Positions 1 through 8,791 are shown, numbered from the stretch's first letter. The stretch is 45,351 nt of DNA from Pedobacter westerhofensis (GCF_900182595.1 NZ_FXTN01000019.1:1-45351); one strand, 5' to 3'. Made by a program: numbers and translations. The notes: a model not told the origin generated them from the sequence alone.

Positions 1-31
1 GTTCAAAATCAAATGGTTTTTTACTGTTCAT
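1..31 (-). CDS. IS256-family transposase, first ten codons only
   Basis: An ATG at 31 opens a frame that reads MNSKKPFDFE and runs off the contig. The same start with small changes (MKNKEPFDFERF) heads the truncated IS256 transposase at 8223, which identifies the family. Nothing of the catalytic core is inside the window. Confidence 0.7.
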   Translation of the reverse strand, partial: MNSKKPFDFE

Positions 32-109
32 TGTGTCCATAAGTTTATACTAATTTACTTATTCTTACTCTTGATTATCAAGAGTTGACACAGTTCGATT
101 TACAGTCTC
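1..109 (-). mobile_element. Left end of an IS256-family element (partial)
   Basis: This 109-bp stretch is the exact reverse complement of 45243-45351, and similarity stops sharply at base 109 (CAGTCTC, then unrelated sequence). It holds the outer IS end, a leader with a 19-nt hairpin (67-85, arms ACTCTTGAT / ATCAAGAGT) and the first codons of the transposase reading out of the window. A diverged relative of the same leader lies at 8224-8280. The target duplication cannot be seen because the rest of the element is outside. Confidence 0.8.
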
Positions 110-128
110 GAAATACGCAATAACTAGC

Positions 129-1721
129 TTATCTTCTTTTCTTATATTGAGTTAATATCCTGTCTTTTAGGTTCTCGCTGCTAAGATTGGATACAAATCG
201 CTTTGCAGAATAACCATTTGAGATAAAATGATCAACTAAAGCATTTACAAGTTTTTTACATTTATCCCAGTCTTTAAGCCAAGAAAGTGGTTTTGTATGA
301 ATTTCTAAACTGCGCCATAACGAATAATTTACACTGTCGTTTGCCATTGCAAAATATACTTTTTCGAAAGATAGCGCAAAAATCTCCTGTGACTCTGGAT
401 AGTTAGAATTGAATGCTAAAGAAAGACAAAATACATGAATTTCAATATTTAGTTTGGTGAGATCATTGGAGTTTAAACTTTTGAGGAACGAAAGCCACGG
501 TGCCAATCCATTTCGTACGACCTCCTCTGAGTTTGGATTAAGAATCTGCACTAATATATTTATAGTATTTGGCATAAATCGTTCACTGCCGTTCATCCAT
601 TCCAAAACGGCCTTAGGATTATTTCTAATAAACTTTAACCAATTGTTCCCGATCTCAGTATTTGCATCACTATTAATTTTATCAAGAATTATCTTTCCCA
701 ATCCGGAAATCTGCTCAGACAGCAACTTTGGCTCGATTCGAGAATCGCTGTCAATTAAAATTTCAGCAATTTTTCTCCACCCTAATTCGTCTATATTCGT
801 ACGTTGTAATTGATGAATAATTTCTTGCTGATTATTTAAGTTAGCCCACCAAAAATCTTTATTGAAAGTAAGCCTTGGGTTAAGGCCAATGAATACGGTA
901 GATAGCTGCCTATCTTTCCAAATTGCGTGCATTTCACTGCCTTGCACTGTTTCAGCTAAGTTTGTAATCGCCTCTTCTCCTAAAGGATTCGGACTCTCTA
1001 AAATCATCTTTTTTAGTACTTCAACTGAACCATTATTGAAGGCTTTAAAAAAATTCAAAAAACGTTCTTTAAAATTTAATTTAAGATAATTAAAACTTGA
1101 GAAATGGTCTGTCGTAGCTAAATGAAAAATGACTGTGGACTCCTCGTATGTTGGTAAAAAAGAAAAGTTCTTGCGATCATTGCCAAGAATTGCACTTTTC
1201 AAATTGACACCCTCTTTAGCAGAATTATATCTTTCGGAGAGGAAATGGATACAATCCGTCAACAAAGGCTTTTCATCCCTCAAAAAATTAAATGACTCTA
1301 AAAGAGTTCTGAACGATGTTCTCTTTATGTCAACGTCAGATCCAAAATAGTTTAGAAAGCGTCGTAAAGAAGCAGACGGAAAAAAAAGATCTTCATAGGC
1401 TATATCTACCCATTTTTCTTGAATAATTTCATCAACCTGATTAACCTTAACATTTATAATGTCACTCGAAATTCCTTTTAACGACTCAAGAAAATACGGG
1501 ATAATTTGTAAGTCTAAGGGAATACCATTTAGGCTCCGTGGTGCTACGGTGCGTATTTCAGTGAAATTTGGAGCGGAATAGAACGTCAGTTTAATTGCGG
1601 AATGATGGGGTCTGTTTTGCCGAAACTCCCAGCTATTATTAAAGGCTTGGACACAAAGGTTGTGGTCGAAGAGCCACCGCAATGGGATTTGCCGGAGTTT
1701 GCAGTTTCGGTTAATAACCAA
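129..1721 (-). CDS. C-terminal part of a large, unrecognised helical protein (N-terminus unclear)
   Basis: A 530-residue frame is open without a stop from about 1747 to 129. The first start candidate is TTG at 1721; there is no good ATG, and no frame links it cleanly across 1750-1890 to the preceding gene, so the N-terminus may be lost or frameshifted. The protein is rich in Leu/Phe/Asn/Lys helices, has no signal peptide or membrane segment, and has a Trp-rich segment near the end (SWLKDWDKCKKLV). This recalls the helical C-terminal regions of large STAND-type NTPases, but that is a weak impression. It lies downstream of the AAA_13 ATPase on the same strand, so the two may act together. Its stop is 20 bp from the IS256 end. 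Function unknown. Confidence 0.55.
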   Translation of the reverse strand: MVINRNCKLRQIPLRWLFDHNLCVQAFNNSWEFRQNRPHHSAIKLTFYSAPNFTEIRTVAPRSLNGIPLDLQIIPYFLESLKGISSDIINVKVNQVDEIIQEKWVDIAYEDLFFPSASLRRFLNYFGSDVDIKRTSFRTLLESFNFLRDEKPLLTDCIHFLSERYNSAKEGVNLKSAILGNDRKNFSFLPTYEESTVIFHLATTDHFSSFNYLKLNFKERFLNFFKAFNNGSVEVLKKMILESPNPLGEEAITNLAETVQGSEMHAIWKDRQLSTVFIGLNPRLTFNKDFWWANLNNQQEIIHQLQRTNIDELGWRKIAEILIDSDSRIEPKLLSEQISGLGKIILDKINSDANTEIGNNWLKFIRNNPKAVLEWMNGSERFMPNTINILVQILNPNSEEVVRNGLAPWLSFLKSLNSNDLTKLNIEIHVFCLSLAFNSNYPESQEIFALSFEKVYFAMANDSVNYSLWRSLEIHTKPLSWLKDWDKCKKLVNALVDHFISNGYSAKRFVSNLSSENLKDRILTQYKKRR

Positions 1722-1891
1722 GCTATCAGGGAACGCTTCTCTATTCGCTTACATCAAGGCTTATGGGAGCATTTACCTGTTAATACAACTTCCAGCCTAG
1801 AACCGTTGGAAATTGAGCGCATAGGTTTAGAGATCGCCAAATGCTGGCGAACTCGGTTGAGTAAGACACTCGATCTATTTGAGCAGCTTTT

Positions 1892-4468
1892 TTAGGCTTT
1901 TGGCTTCGTCATTACTTTTGCCCTGATCGTTATATAACGTTGTACTTCGGTGTTGAGATCCTCCAATTCAGGTTTGCGGTAGGGAAGCCCGTCGCTATGC
2001 GAGTGGCCTTCCATGAACTTACAGCAATCATAGAAGCCGGATGAGATTTCGTCCCTGATCGCGATGTCGAAATTAACGGTCTTTAAAGTATCGACGCTGA
2101 CCCGCTCATTGAAACGCTGAACAACATTTTTAAAGAGGCCGTTAATCACTAATACTTCATAGCATGTGCGCAGGCTGGTAAAACCGTCTCTGAGATAAGT
2201 TTCCCTGTCTTTGGCCGAGCATTCCGGTTTTTTAGCAGCCGTGTAATGGGCGATCGGTATATTTTGGTTTCTATAATCCTTTTCGTAGGATGGCGCATTT
2301 TCCAAGGAGATGTAACCCGGCTTACCATCACGTTGTTCAATCCAGTGACAAATGTGTTGCTTATTATTATCCTGACAGTAGGTGATCAGTTGTGATACAA
2401 ACACTAAGTCATGGGTAAAGACTACGATTTGCCGGTTGGCTGATTCTTCGATCAGGCGTTCGGCGATATGGCTTTTGCGTTTTTCATCGAGCGAATTTAC
2501 CGGGTCATCAAAAATGATTCCTTTATTTATGCCTGATAAAATAGTTTCTGACAAGAAGTCAGCTAATGAGATTACTTTTTGTTCGCCTTCACTGAGTACA
2601 TCAGAAGGTTGCCGTCCTTTCAGGCTGAGTTGACGAAAAGAGGTGCCGGCAGAACCAGTATGCGTTATATTAATGCCAAATGCCCCTTTTAAACGAACAC
2701 ATTCAGCATTGAAACGATCTATGTACGCCTGATTAAAATACAATCCTGATAACGCTTTTTCCTTAGTGGTGATGTCCCGTTTCGAGATCTTCGATTTGGC
2801 TTTAATTACTTTATCCGTCCAGACCAGATTTTCTAACACCTTTTCTATAGTTGAAATATGGTCACCGAGTTTTTCCTTGTGATTGAATACGGTGATCTGT
2901 TTTTGAAGTTTTTCAATTGCTTCAGCCACATCAGCCTCCTTCAATTTCTTGATCCGGTTTCCAATTTCTTCAGTGATTAAATCTATCACAGCAGTATTGA
3001 TCTGCGCGGGCTGGTAATTCACTACCTTTTTATCGCTAATGTCCCTTATAATAGCATCCCTCAGTTTCAGCTGCATTTGGAGCTCGGCCGTGATAAGGGC
3101 CAGTTCAGCAGCCTTATTTTCCGATAACCATTTATACAAGATACCCGTATCCGGCAGAACATTCAGATCCAATTTTCCTAACGCATCTTTGAAAGTAGCC
3201 AAGGCGGCCTGTGCATCCTTGCTGTCCTGTTCGGCCTTGCTTTTGATAAATGCCCAATAGGCGCTCACCAGCGATACTGCCTCCCCAGTCAGCGGTTGCT
3301 GGCATAACAGGCAGCTATCACCTGGTTCTGGATAGCTAACTCCACCTTTGTCTTGCAAACGGGCAAATACATCGGCGGCCGCTATAAATGCCCGCCATTC
3401 AGCTCCGCCGATCTGACCAAGCGACGTTTTTTTAAACTGATCAATATCATGACTTGCTGCTAAAAGTTCTTTTTCAACGCAGTCCTTAATTTTATCGTTG
3501 GCTTTAGTCAACTGATCGATCGTGAAATATCTATTCAAACTATTGATGGCAGTTTTTAAACTGGCCAGCAGCGTTTGCTGCTGTAGTAAATCCTGAATTT
3601 CTTTATCTTTTTTCAATGCGGTCAAAGCCGCTTTTTCACCTTCTAATTTCGTCCGTTCTGCTTTATCTTCAGCCGTAAAAGGCAACAGCGCCTTCAAGTA
3701 TTGAATCTTGGACTTAGCCGATAGGTCGGCAACCATGTTTTTAATATTAGATTCTCCGTCAAATAAGGCCGCCAAATCCGTGCTACTAGCATGCTTATCA
3801 ATATCCGCTTGGGCCAATTCTTCCAGATTTTTATAAGCCTCGTTCAGGTCAGCAAAAAAGGAAAGCCCGGCCGGACGAAAATTGAACTGATTTTTATTGT
3901 TCAAATGGACCTGCACCGCTTTTTCGTCAAAAACAGAAAATTGTTTAAACTCTGCGTGGCCGCAATCGGTCGGATAGTGGAAAACTGATTTTGTGCCCCC
4001 CGATTCAAAAGTAAATTCCGCCGCTTTGGTAGGCGGCGTACCCGTATCATGAACATTGGGCAGAATAGTTTTATCACCTTTGGTAATAAACACATTGTTT
4101 AATAAACGAATATAGCCGGATTTGCCCGAGCCATTAGCTCCATAAATGATGGTCAGGTTCGGACCCAAAGTCATTACCTGGTCTTGCACGAGGGCATTAA
4201 TACCCGTTACACCCGAAATTTTCAGCAATTTCAAATCATCCTTATAATAACCCGATTGCGTCTTACAGATAATCGCGATATCTGGCCGTTCGGTTTTTTC
4301 GGACAGCCCAGCATCTTCCAGGAAATACTGATAAGCGGCTTGATGATCTTCATCTGTTAGTGCTACGCCGGATAATAATTTTTCCGATAAGAACTGCGAC
4401 CAATAAGGCAGTCCCTGGGTAAAAGAAAGGATATCCGTTTCTAAAGTCCTTAGGATTTCATTCGGCAT
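1892..4468 (-). CDS. RloC/PrrC-like AAA_13 ATPase with zinc-hook motif, possible anticodon nuclease
   Basis: An 858-residue cytoplasmic ABC/SMC-type ATPase. Visible motifs: Walker A GANGSGKS (110-117); long coiled-coil-like segments (about 210-350 and 400-560) around a CLLC pair (C386, C389) that resembles a Rad50/RloC zinc hook; ABC signature LSEGEQ (625-630); Walker B IIFDDPVNSLD (651-661); switch histidine FTHD (H686). The C-terminus has R767-x3-E771 and later H822/H824, arranged like the Arg-Glu-His triad of PrrC/RloC tRNA anticodon nucleases. The family answers phage attack by cutting tRNA; the nuclease assignment here is inference. ATG start at 4468 with 265 bp of non-coding DNA upstream. 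No type I restriction genes are in the window. Alternative: an AAA_13 ATPase partner without nuclease activity. Confidence 0.75.
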   Translation of the reverse strand: MPNEILRTLETDILSFTQGLPYWSQFLSEKLLSGVALTDEDHQAAYQYFLEDAGLSEKTERPDIAIICKTQSGYYKDDLKLLKISGVTGINALVQDQVMTLGPNLTIIYGANGSGKSGYIRLLNNVFITKGDKTILPNVHDTGTPPTKAAEFTFESGGTKSVFHYPTDCGHAEFKQFSVFDEKAVQVHLNNKNQFNFRPAGLSFFADLNEAYKNLEELAQADIDKHASSTDLAALFDGESNIKNMVADLSAKSKIQYLKALLPFTAEDKAERTKLEGEKAALTALKKDKEIQDLLQQQTLLASLKTAINSLNRYFTIDQLTKANDKIKDCVEKELLAASHDIDQFKKTSLGQIGGAEWRAFIAAADVFARLQDKGGVSYPEPGDSCLLCQQPLTGEAVSLVSAYWAFIKSKAEQDSKDAQAALATFKDALGKLDLNVLPDTGILYKWLSENKAAELALITAELQMQLKLRDAIIRDISDKKVVNYQPAQINTAVIDLITEEIGNRIKKLKEADVAEAIEKLQKQITVFNHKEKLGDHISTIEKVLENLVWTDKVIKAKSKISKRDITTKEKALSGLYFNQAYIDRFNAECVRLKGAFGINITHTGSAGTSFRQLSLKGRQPSDVLSEGEQKVISLADFLSETILSGINKGIIFDDPVNSLDEKRKSHIAERLIEESANRQIVVFTHDLVFVSQLITYCQDNNKQHICHWIEQRDGKPGYISLENAPSYEKDYRNQNIPIAHYTAAKKPECSAKDRETYLRDGFTSLRTCYEVLVINGLFKNVVQRFNERVSVDTLKTVNFDIAIRDEISSGFYDCCKFMEGHSHSDGLPYRKPELEDLNTEVQRYITIRAKVMTKPKA

Positions 4469-4733
4469 AGGGGGATATTATAGGTTTGTTTAAAATTAAT
4501 ACATTCTCACCGTAAAGCGAATTGTTGACCCTGATATACTGATTATTCTTTTGATCAGCTGGTGATATAAGCCATTACACAATATTTAAGGTGTAATTTT
4601 TAATTTGAATTGGGCATATGAAAAAGCTGCCATTTACTATTCAGCTATTTAATATGCCTCATATGCTTTCATAAAATAACGCCGAATTATAATCAAAGTA
4701 AAACAATTCCGCAATCTTTACGCATGATAGAAG

Positions 4734-5060
4734 CTAGACAAAATGATCCATTGGAATAAGATTATCTAAATTATCATTGACAGTCCCATCTTTATGACTT
4801 CTTAAGTATTCAATTCCACCCATTGTAACACGCCCAACGTCTGCTCCCCTATTCCACGTTCCTTTAGTATAGTTCCACTGCATAGTCTTTATGGTTTTTC
4901 CTGATTTAAGCAACGCTACAACCTCAGGTCGACTTATTTTTTTTCCAGGTTGAAACCCCTGAGCAGTGTCAACATGGATAAATACGTATGAAATGTAAGT
5001 TGAATTACCAGTCTTTGTTTGCCAAATCCCAGAAATCAGATAGTCAGCCCATTTTGCCAT
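4734..5060 (-). CDS. DUF3892 domain protein
   Basis: A 108-residue protein starting MAKWADYLISGI, with the DUF3892 pattern: an N-terminal ADYLI segment, a central RPEVVALLKSGKT segment and a C-terminal GGIEYLRSHKDGTVNDNLDN segment. The family is small, cytoplasmic and of unknown role, often scattered in accessory regions. It is complete with an ATG start. It is separated by about 265 bp from the ATPase gene on the same strand, so co-transcription is uncertain. Confidence 0.7.
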   Translation of the reverse strand: MAKWADYLISGIWQTKTGNSTYISYVFIHVDTAQGFQPGKKISRPEVVALLKSGKTIKTMQWNYTKGTWNRGADVGRVTMGGIEYLRSHKDGTVNDNLDNLIPMDHFV

Positions 5061-5426
5061 AATAGAATATCGAGTTTATAATTAGTTTATTATTACGTTA
5101 ACAGAATGACAGCTTCTCTATCTCAAGCACGTAGCTTCTGCAGGAATTCAATGAAGGCTTATTGCTTCAATGGTCTGCGCATATCTATTTCTGATAATAT
5201 CAAGTGACAGTAAATTTAAAGTTAACTTCTTTCATTCAATTACGGTTTTCCGTAAAACCTTATATTTATTGTTGCCCACATTTGTAAAGATTATAGGTTT
5301 CAGCAAAAAATGCAGTATTTATATAAGTAAAAGAATAATAAAAAGGATAATGTCTCAAAAAACGAACATCTTCTGGATGCCAATTGTCAAGTTCGATAAA
5401 ATATAAAATTTAAAAAATAAACAATA
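5061..5426. other. AT-rich intergenic stretch, no convincing gene
   Basis: Short frames exist (for example 5170-5406 on +) but have low-complexity, Ile/Lys/Phe-rich translations with no family resemblance. Near its end an ATG at 5350 opens a short MSQKTNIF frame; similar starts recur at 5427 and 5929, which may be pieces of duplicated small genes. Confidence 0.4.
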
Positions 5427-5653
5427 TGTCTCAACAAAAATTTTTAATAGGGTAAGGTGCAATTTTGTTAGAACCAGGAACAAGGCTTCCAGCTGCATCA
5501 GTAATAATTGTTGGATACGAAGTCGCAAACGATAAACCATACCGTATAGAATATAAAATTCCTGGCAGTAGCATACTTTATTCTGAAGATGTTGAAGAGG
5601 ATCGATTAACATCACAAAGGCATTTTGGTTTGAATTTAGATCAAAATTCCTGA
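5427..5653 (+). pseudogene. Small unknown protein with an in-frame TAA at codon 10
   Basis: From ATG 5427 the frame reads MSQQKFLIG, then TAA (5454-5456), then continues in the same frame as GAILLEPGTRLPAASVI... to a stop at 5651-5653. The 75 codons after and before the stop look like one protein: a basic start and a VIIVGYEV / PYRIEYKIP beta-rich centre. The likely cause is one substitution. I do not recognise the family. It may come from an integrated element, as small ORFs here lie next to IS1182. Confidence 0.4.
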
Positions 5654-5768
5654 ACGATAAACTTGTGCCTGAGACCGGTTGCCGGCTGATCAGATCCGAA
5701 CCAACCAGGGCAATTAATGGATCTCAAAAACGAAGATTAACAGGGTACAATCGGAAAAATGCAGCTAA

Positions 5769-5870
5769 TTAGATCCGGAAGAACTTAAAGAGAATGTATG
5801 TTCTGCACTTGGAAATAAAAATTTTATAACACTAGGAGTTATCCAAATACATAAAAGCATAAATGCATAA
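5769..5870 (+). pseudogene. Short coding-like remnant, unassigned
   Basis: A stop-to-stop frame of 33 residues starting LDPEELKENVCSALG and ending HKSINA. It has amino-acid composition typical of a real gene 3' end but no start codon, and the upstream codon is TAA. Probably the tail of a gene lost by rearrangement. Function unknown. Confidence 0.25.
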
Positions 5871-5928
5871 CTAACGATTGAACATAAGACCACACTGCCA
5901 TTTTTCTTTAGCTAGCAAAAGAGAAGGT

Positions 5929-5979
5929 ATGTCTCAGAAAACGAAGGTGGTTGTTGCAGAAGGTGTTTTTTTACTTTGA
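5929..5979 (+). pseudogene. Gene start apparently interrupted by IS1182
   Basis: ATG 5929 preceded by AAAAGAGAAGG (a possible ribosome binding site) opens MSQKTKVVVAEGV and ends at TGA 5977-5979. The codons after the fifth lie inside the putative IS1182 inverted repeat, so a host gene starting MSQKT may have been split by the insertion. No continuation was recognised on the far side of the element at 7629. Confidence 0.25.
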
Positions 5980-6009
5980 CCTAGGTCTTAGAGATGGCGT
6001 TGTCTCCTT

Positions 6010-7551
6010 TTAAGAAAAGTGATAGTGATTTTCAATTTCACTTGGACTTACCAAAAAAGTGTTTAAGTATCGGCATAGGGCATCTATAATGGCTTTAAAG
6101 AAGGTAATGGAAGACTTTCTTCCTCCTTTTTTAAGGTATTTTTTGAGATTGAACGCTATTGCTGCCATGAGCATGACTTTATGGGCACCGGCTTTGCCTA
6201 GTACACCTATTTTTCGTAAGCTATAGTACTGGGTCAAACTACCAAAGACAGGTTCTACTGTGCTTTGTCGCAGCTTTTTCATTTGTTTACCTCTTTTACT
6301 ATGCTGTCTACTGTAAGCTCGGAGATACTCCTCATCTTAAATTGTCCTGGTAATCTGTCTTAAACTTTTATTGGGAACGCAGGTGGATTTCATCGGACAC
6401 ACTTTACAATCTGTTGATGATGTCCGGTAGATTTTTTGTGCCGTGCCGTCCAGAGTTGTATGAAATCCTTTTAAAGGTAAAGGCTTGTTCATCGGACAGC
6501 TATATTCATCTTTTTCTTTATTATATGGAAAGCCTTCGATTTCAGGTTTGTATTTACCAAATACAGGTATCCACCCAGTAATCTTCCGACGTTCCAGAAA
6601 ATTGTAATTAGAACCATTGGAATAACCTGCATCTGCAAGCACGTCCGTCATTACCAATTCATTTTTCTTTAATCGGTTTTGTACCTGCATGCTGATGGCG
6701 GGTAAGTATTGGCTGTCTCTGCCATCAGCAAAATCTGCCTGAATATGTGAGATTACCCCTTCGGCTGTATCCACGGCCATGCTGCAGTGGTAATTTAGCT
6801 TTCTTGCTTTGCCCGGCTTTACTGATATACGGGCATCCGGATCATGTGGGTTGTAATGTGTTTTGTTACTAAATAACTGTGCTTTTTCGTCTGTAGCACT
6901 AGGCCGTCCGCCACGATTGTCGCGTAAGTTTTGGTGATGTTTATTAACCCGCCTTAATTGATGCTCCGGTGCAGTAATGTGTGCTGCTGAAGAAACTGGG
7001 TCAATCTTATTTTTAACCTCCTTATTCTCTTCCACCACTTTTTTCAAGTGATTATCTATGGAGTTGGCTGGTGTTTTTAATACCACACTTTCCATGGAAG
7101 CATTGACTTTAACGGGCGCTGAATCTACCGCCTGACTATGGCCAGAAACCATTCCACTGTTTACACATAGGGTAAACACTTTATTAAACAAAGTCTCGAA
7201 TAGGGACGCGGGATAAAGTTGCCTTGTTCTGCTGATAGTAGAGTGCCAAGGTAATTCTTCATCTATATCAAACCCCTGGAAGTACAATATGTCCATCCGC
7301 ATAGAGCAATGTTCGACCAGTTTGCGGTCAGAAGTAAGGTTCTCCAAGTAACCAGTAAGCAGTAGCTTGAAAAACACTACCGGATCGATCGATGGATTGC
7401 CGGTCTTGCCGTAAAATTCTTTTGTGTCTTTGTATAAAAAGCTCAGATCAAGAGTTTCGCGGAGCCTGCGGTACAGGTTTTCCTTGGGAACCCGGCTTGA
7501 TAGCTGAAAGCTGGTGAACAGCTTTTCGGTATAGTCCTTTCTGCCTTGCAT
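6010..7551 (-). pseudogene. IS1182-family transposase with one in-frame stop
   Basis: The 404-residue first part (7551-6337) shows the IS1182 pattern: an N-terminal DUF772-like domain with NPSIDPVVFFKLLLTGYLE, the HSTISRTR segment, an acidic AVDSAPVK segment, and a second acidic DVLADAGYSNG segment. It ends at TAA 6337-6339. The same frame then continues DEEYLRAYSRQHSKRGKQ into MKKLRQSTVEPVFGSL to 6010, which is the known C-terminal block with the catalytic Glu (VEPVFG). One base (probably a Tyr TAT to TAA) therefore splits an otherwise complete 513-codon gene. It is not a frameshift. Readthrough is conceivable but a dead copy is more likely. Confidence 0.85.
6382..6504. repeat. 123-bp repeat, copy inside IS1182 transposase
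   Basis: This segment recurs at 8281-8403 in the same orientation with two mismatches (6384 T/A and one in GATGTCCGG / GATGTACGG). It encodes part of the cysteine-containing region of the transposase. Confidence 0.9.
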
Positions 7552-7719
7552 GCCTTTAATTTACGCATTTCCCCACTTTTATAAAAGCAAAAATTATAAT
7601 TTATTGGAGTTCTGCAACGGCCACGGTGGAATAATGAGAATAAATTAGCAGATCTAATAAGCAGTCTTTAATCAAGTATGCCATGAAGCTTATCATTTCT
7701 CCCACGTAGTAATTGCAAA

Positions 7720-8223
7720 TTAAGTAACCAAAAATTTAAAAGTCAATTTTCTGATAACCTCTTGATAAGTGCGTCCTACGTTCACTATGTTGGAGATCTC
7801 TGTCGCAGAAATATCCATGGCATACATTTCCTTTACGTAATCAGAAATATTGCGGGTACTCATTCCACGTGCGTACATCGCTATTAGGTTGTCTTCTAGC
7901 TCCTCTGTAATGATTAGCTGACGTTTAGCGACAATTTTCGGTTCAAAAGTACCGTTGCGATCCCGAGTGCTTTCCAGTTCAAATTCTCCGGACTGCAAAC
8001 TGCGGACATTTTTCTTCGTCCTTCCATTACGTCGGTTGGGATCATCAGTAGCTTTGCTCTCCTGGAGATGGTTATCAAGCTCTCCCTCGAGCATCGATTC
8101 TAATAAATACTTTAAAATTGGGGCGAAAACACCATCGGTGCCACCCATCTTTTTGCCTTGATAAAGGCCTTCCATTGCTTCATTTTTGAAGCGCTCAAAA
8201 TCAAATGGTTCTTTATTTTTCAT
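7720..8223 (-). pseudogene. IS256-family transposase, N-terminal fragment
   Basis: 167 codons from ATG 8223. It starts MKNKEPFDFERFKNEAMEG and has the IS256 N-terminal features LLESMLEGELDNHL, NRRNGRTKK and a MYARGMSTRNISDYV segment. After EISNI the sequence no longer follows the family, so about 60 percent of the protein including the DDE core is missing. It is a diverged relative of the IS at the two contig ends. Confidence 0.85.
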
Positions 8224-8254
8224 CGTGTCCTAAGTATCACTAAATTACTTATTT

Positions 8255-8274
8255 AACTCTAACTTTTTAGAGTT
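8255..8274 (-). repeat. Leader hairpin upstream of IS256 transposase
   Basis: Inverted repeat AACTCTAA-cttt-TTAGAGTT, about 30 bp before the transposase start. The contig-end copies have a hairpin at the same place with different bases (ACTCTTGAT-t-ATCAAGAGT), so pairing is kept while sequence changed. Confidence 0.6.
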
Positions 8275-8280
8275 GCCACA

Positions 8281-8403
8281 GGAGGATTTCATCGGACACA
8301 CTTTACAATCTGTTGATGATGTACGGTAGATTTTTTGTGCCGTGCCGTCCAGAGTTGTATGAAATCCTTTTAAAGGTAAAGGCTTGTTCATCGGACAGCT
8401 ATA
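8281..8403. repeat. 123-bp IS1182 scar joined to truncated IS256
   Basis: Second copy of 6382-6504. It replaces the outer end of the IS256 copy (the expected GAGACTGTAAATCG end is missing), marking a recombination or nested-insertion junction at about 8280. Confidence 0.85.
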
Positions 8404-8702
8404 GTATTTGTTTCATGGATCTTGTATTGCATTAAAGTTCATTACTTTATCAAGCAAAAATTAGCCTTAGCTCAGTATACTTTTATTAACGATGTAGGCA
8501 AACTAGAGAAGAACATTCAGTTAAAACTATGGCTGGCTTTTTATTGCGTAATTCTTTTGCCCATCATTATATATGTTTTGCATTGATTGGCATAACTGTT
8601 TATAATCACTTTTTTTTAAGCCTGACTTGTATTTTGGCCGTTTTTGGTGCACTGGCCATTGCATTATCATTACTTACTTATCGATCAGTAACATTTGGTT
8701 TT
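8404..8702. other. No supportable gene
   Basis: A plus-strand frame from 8529 (70 codons, hydrophobic) overlaps what looks like a decayed tetR on the other strand and shows no family features. I treat it as non-coding. Confidence 0.35.
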
Positions 8703-8774
8703 TCAAAGCTGCAATGCCGCCTGAAGTATCTGCTCCGGTAACAAATCGTCCTGTATGTTTGCTGCTAAAGCCAT
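8703..8774 (-). pseudogene. TetR-like regulator start, fossil
   Basis: ATG 8774 opens 23 codons ending at TGA: MALAANIQDDLL then PEQILQAALQL. The last part resembles helix 1 of TetR family DNA-binding domains (ILxAALxLF). One base more would continue FEKPNVTDR in the next frame, then stops follow. A promoter-like TATCTTTG and a perfect inverted repeat lie just upstream, as expected for an autoregulated tetR. The similarity is short, so this is tentative. Confidence 0.3.
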
Positions 8775-8791
8775 ATGTTTCTTGTCTGGTA

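Larger units (their letters stand above)
5944..7628 (-). mobile_element. IS1182-family insertion sequence
   Basis: About 1.68 kb containing one transposase frame (broken, see 6010-7551). Imperfect terminal inverted repeats are visible: left GGTGGTTGTTGCAGAA (5946-5961), right, reverse-complemented, CGTGGCCGTTGCAGAA (7611-7626), 13 of 16 identical. The exact outer bases and the target duplication are not clear. Confidence 0.6.

Noticed and set aside
1602..1895. A 97-codon plus-strand frame between the two large minus-strand genes
   Set aside because: It overlaps the start of the 530-residue minus-strand frame, has no family features and no promoter or ribosome site; probably a shadow, although the region's true frame is unclear.
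8529..8741. Hydrophobic 70-codon plus-strand frame
   Set aside because: It is antisense to the TetR-like fossil, has no neighbours of its own, and overlapping frames of similar length exist; hydrophobicity can come from AT-rich DNA.
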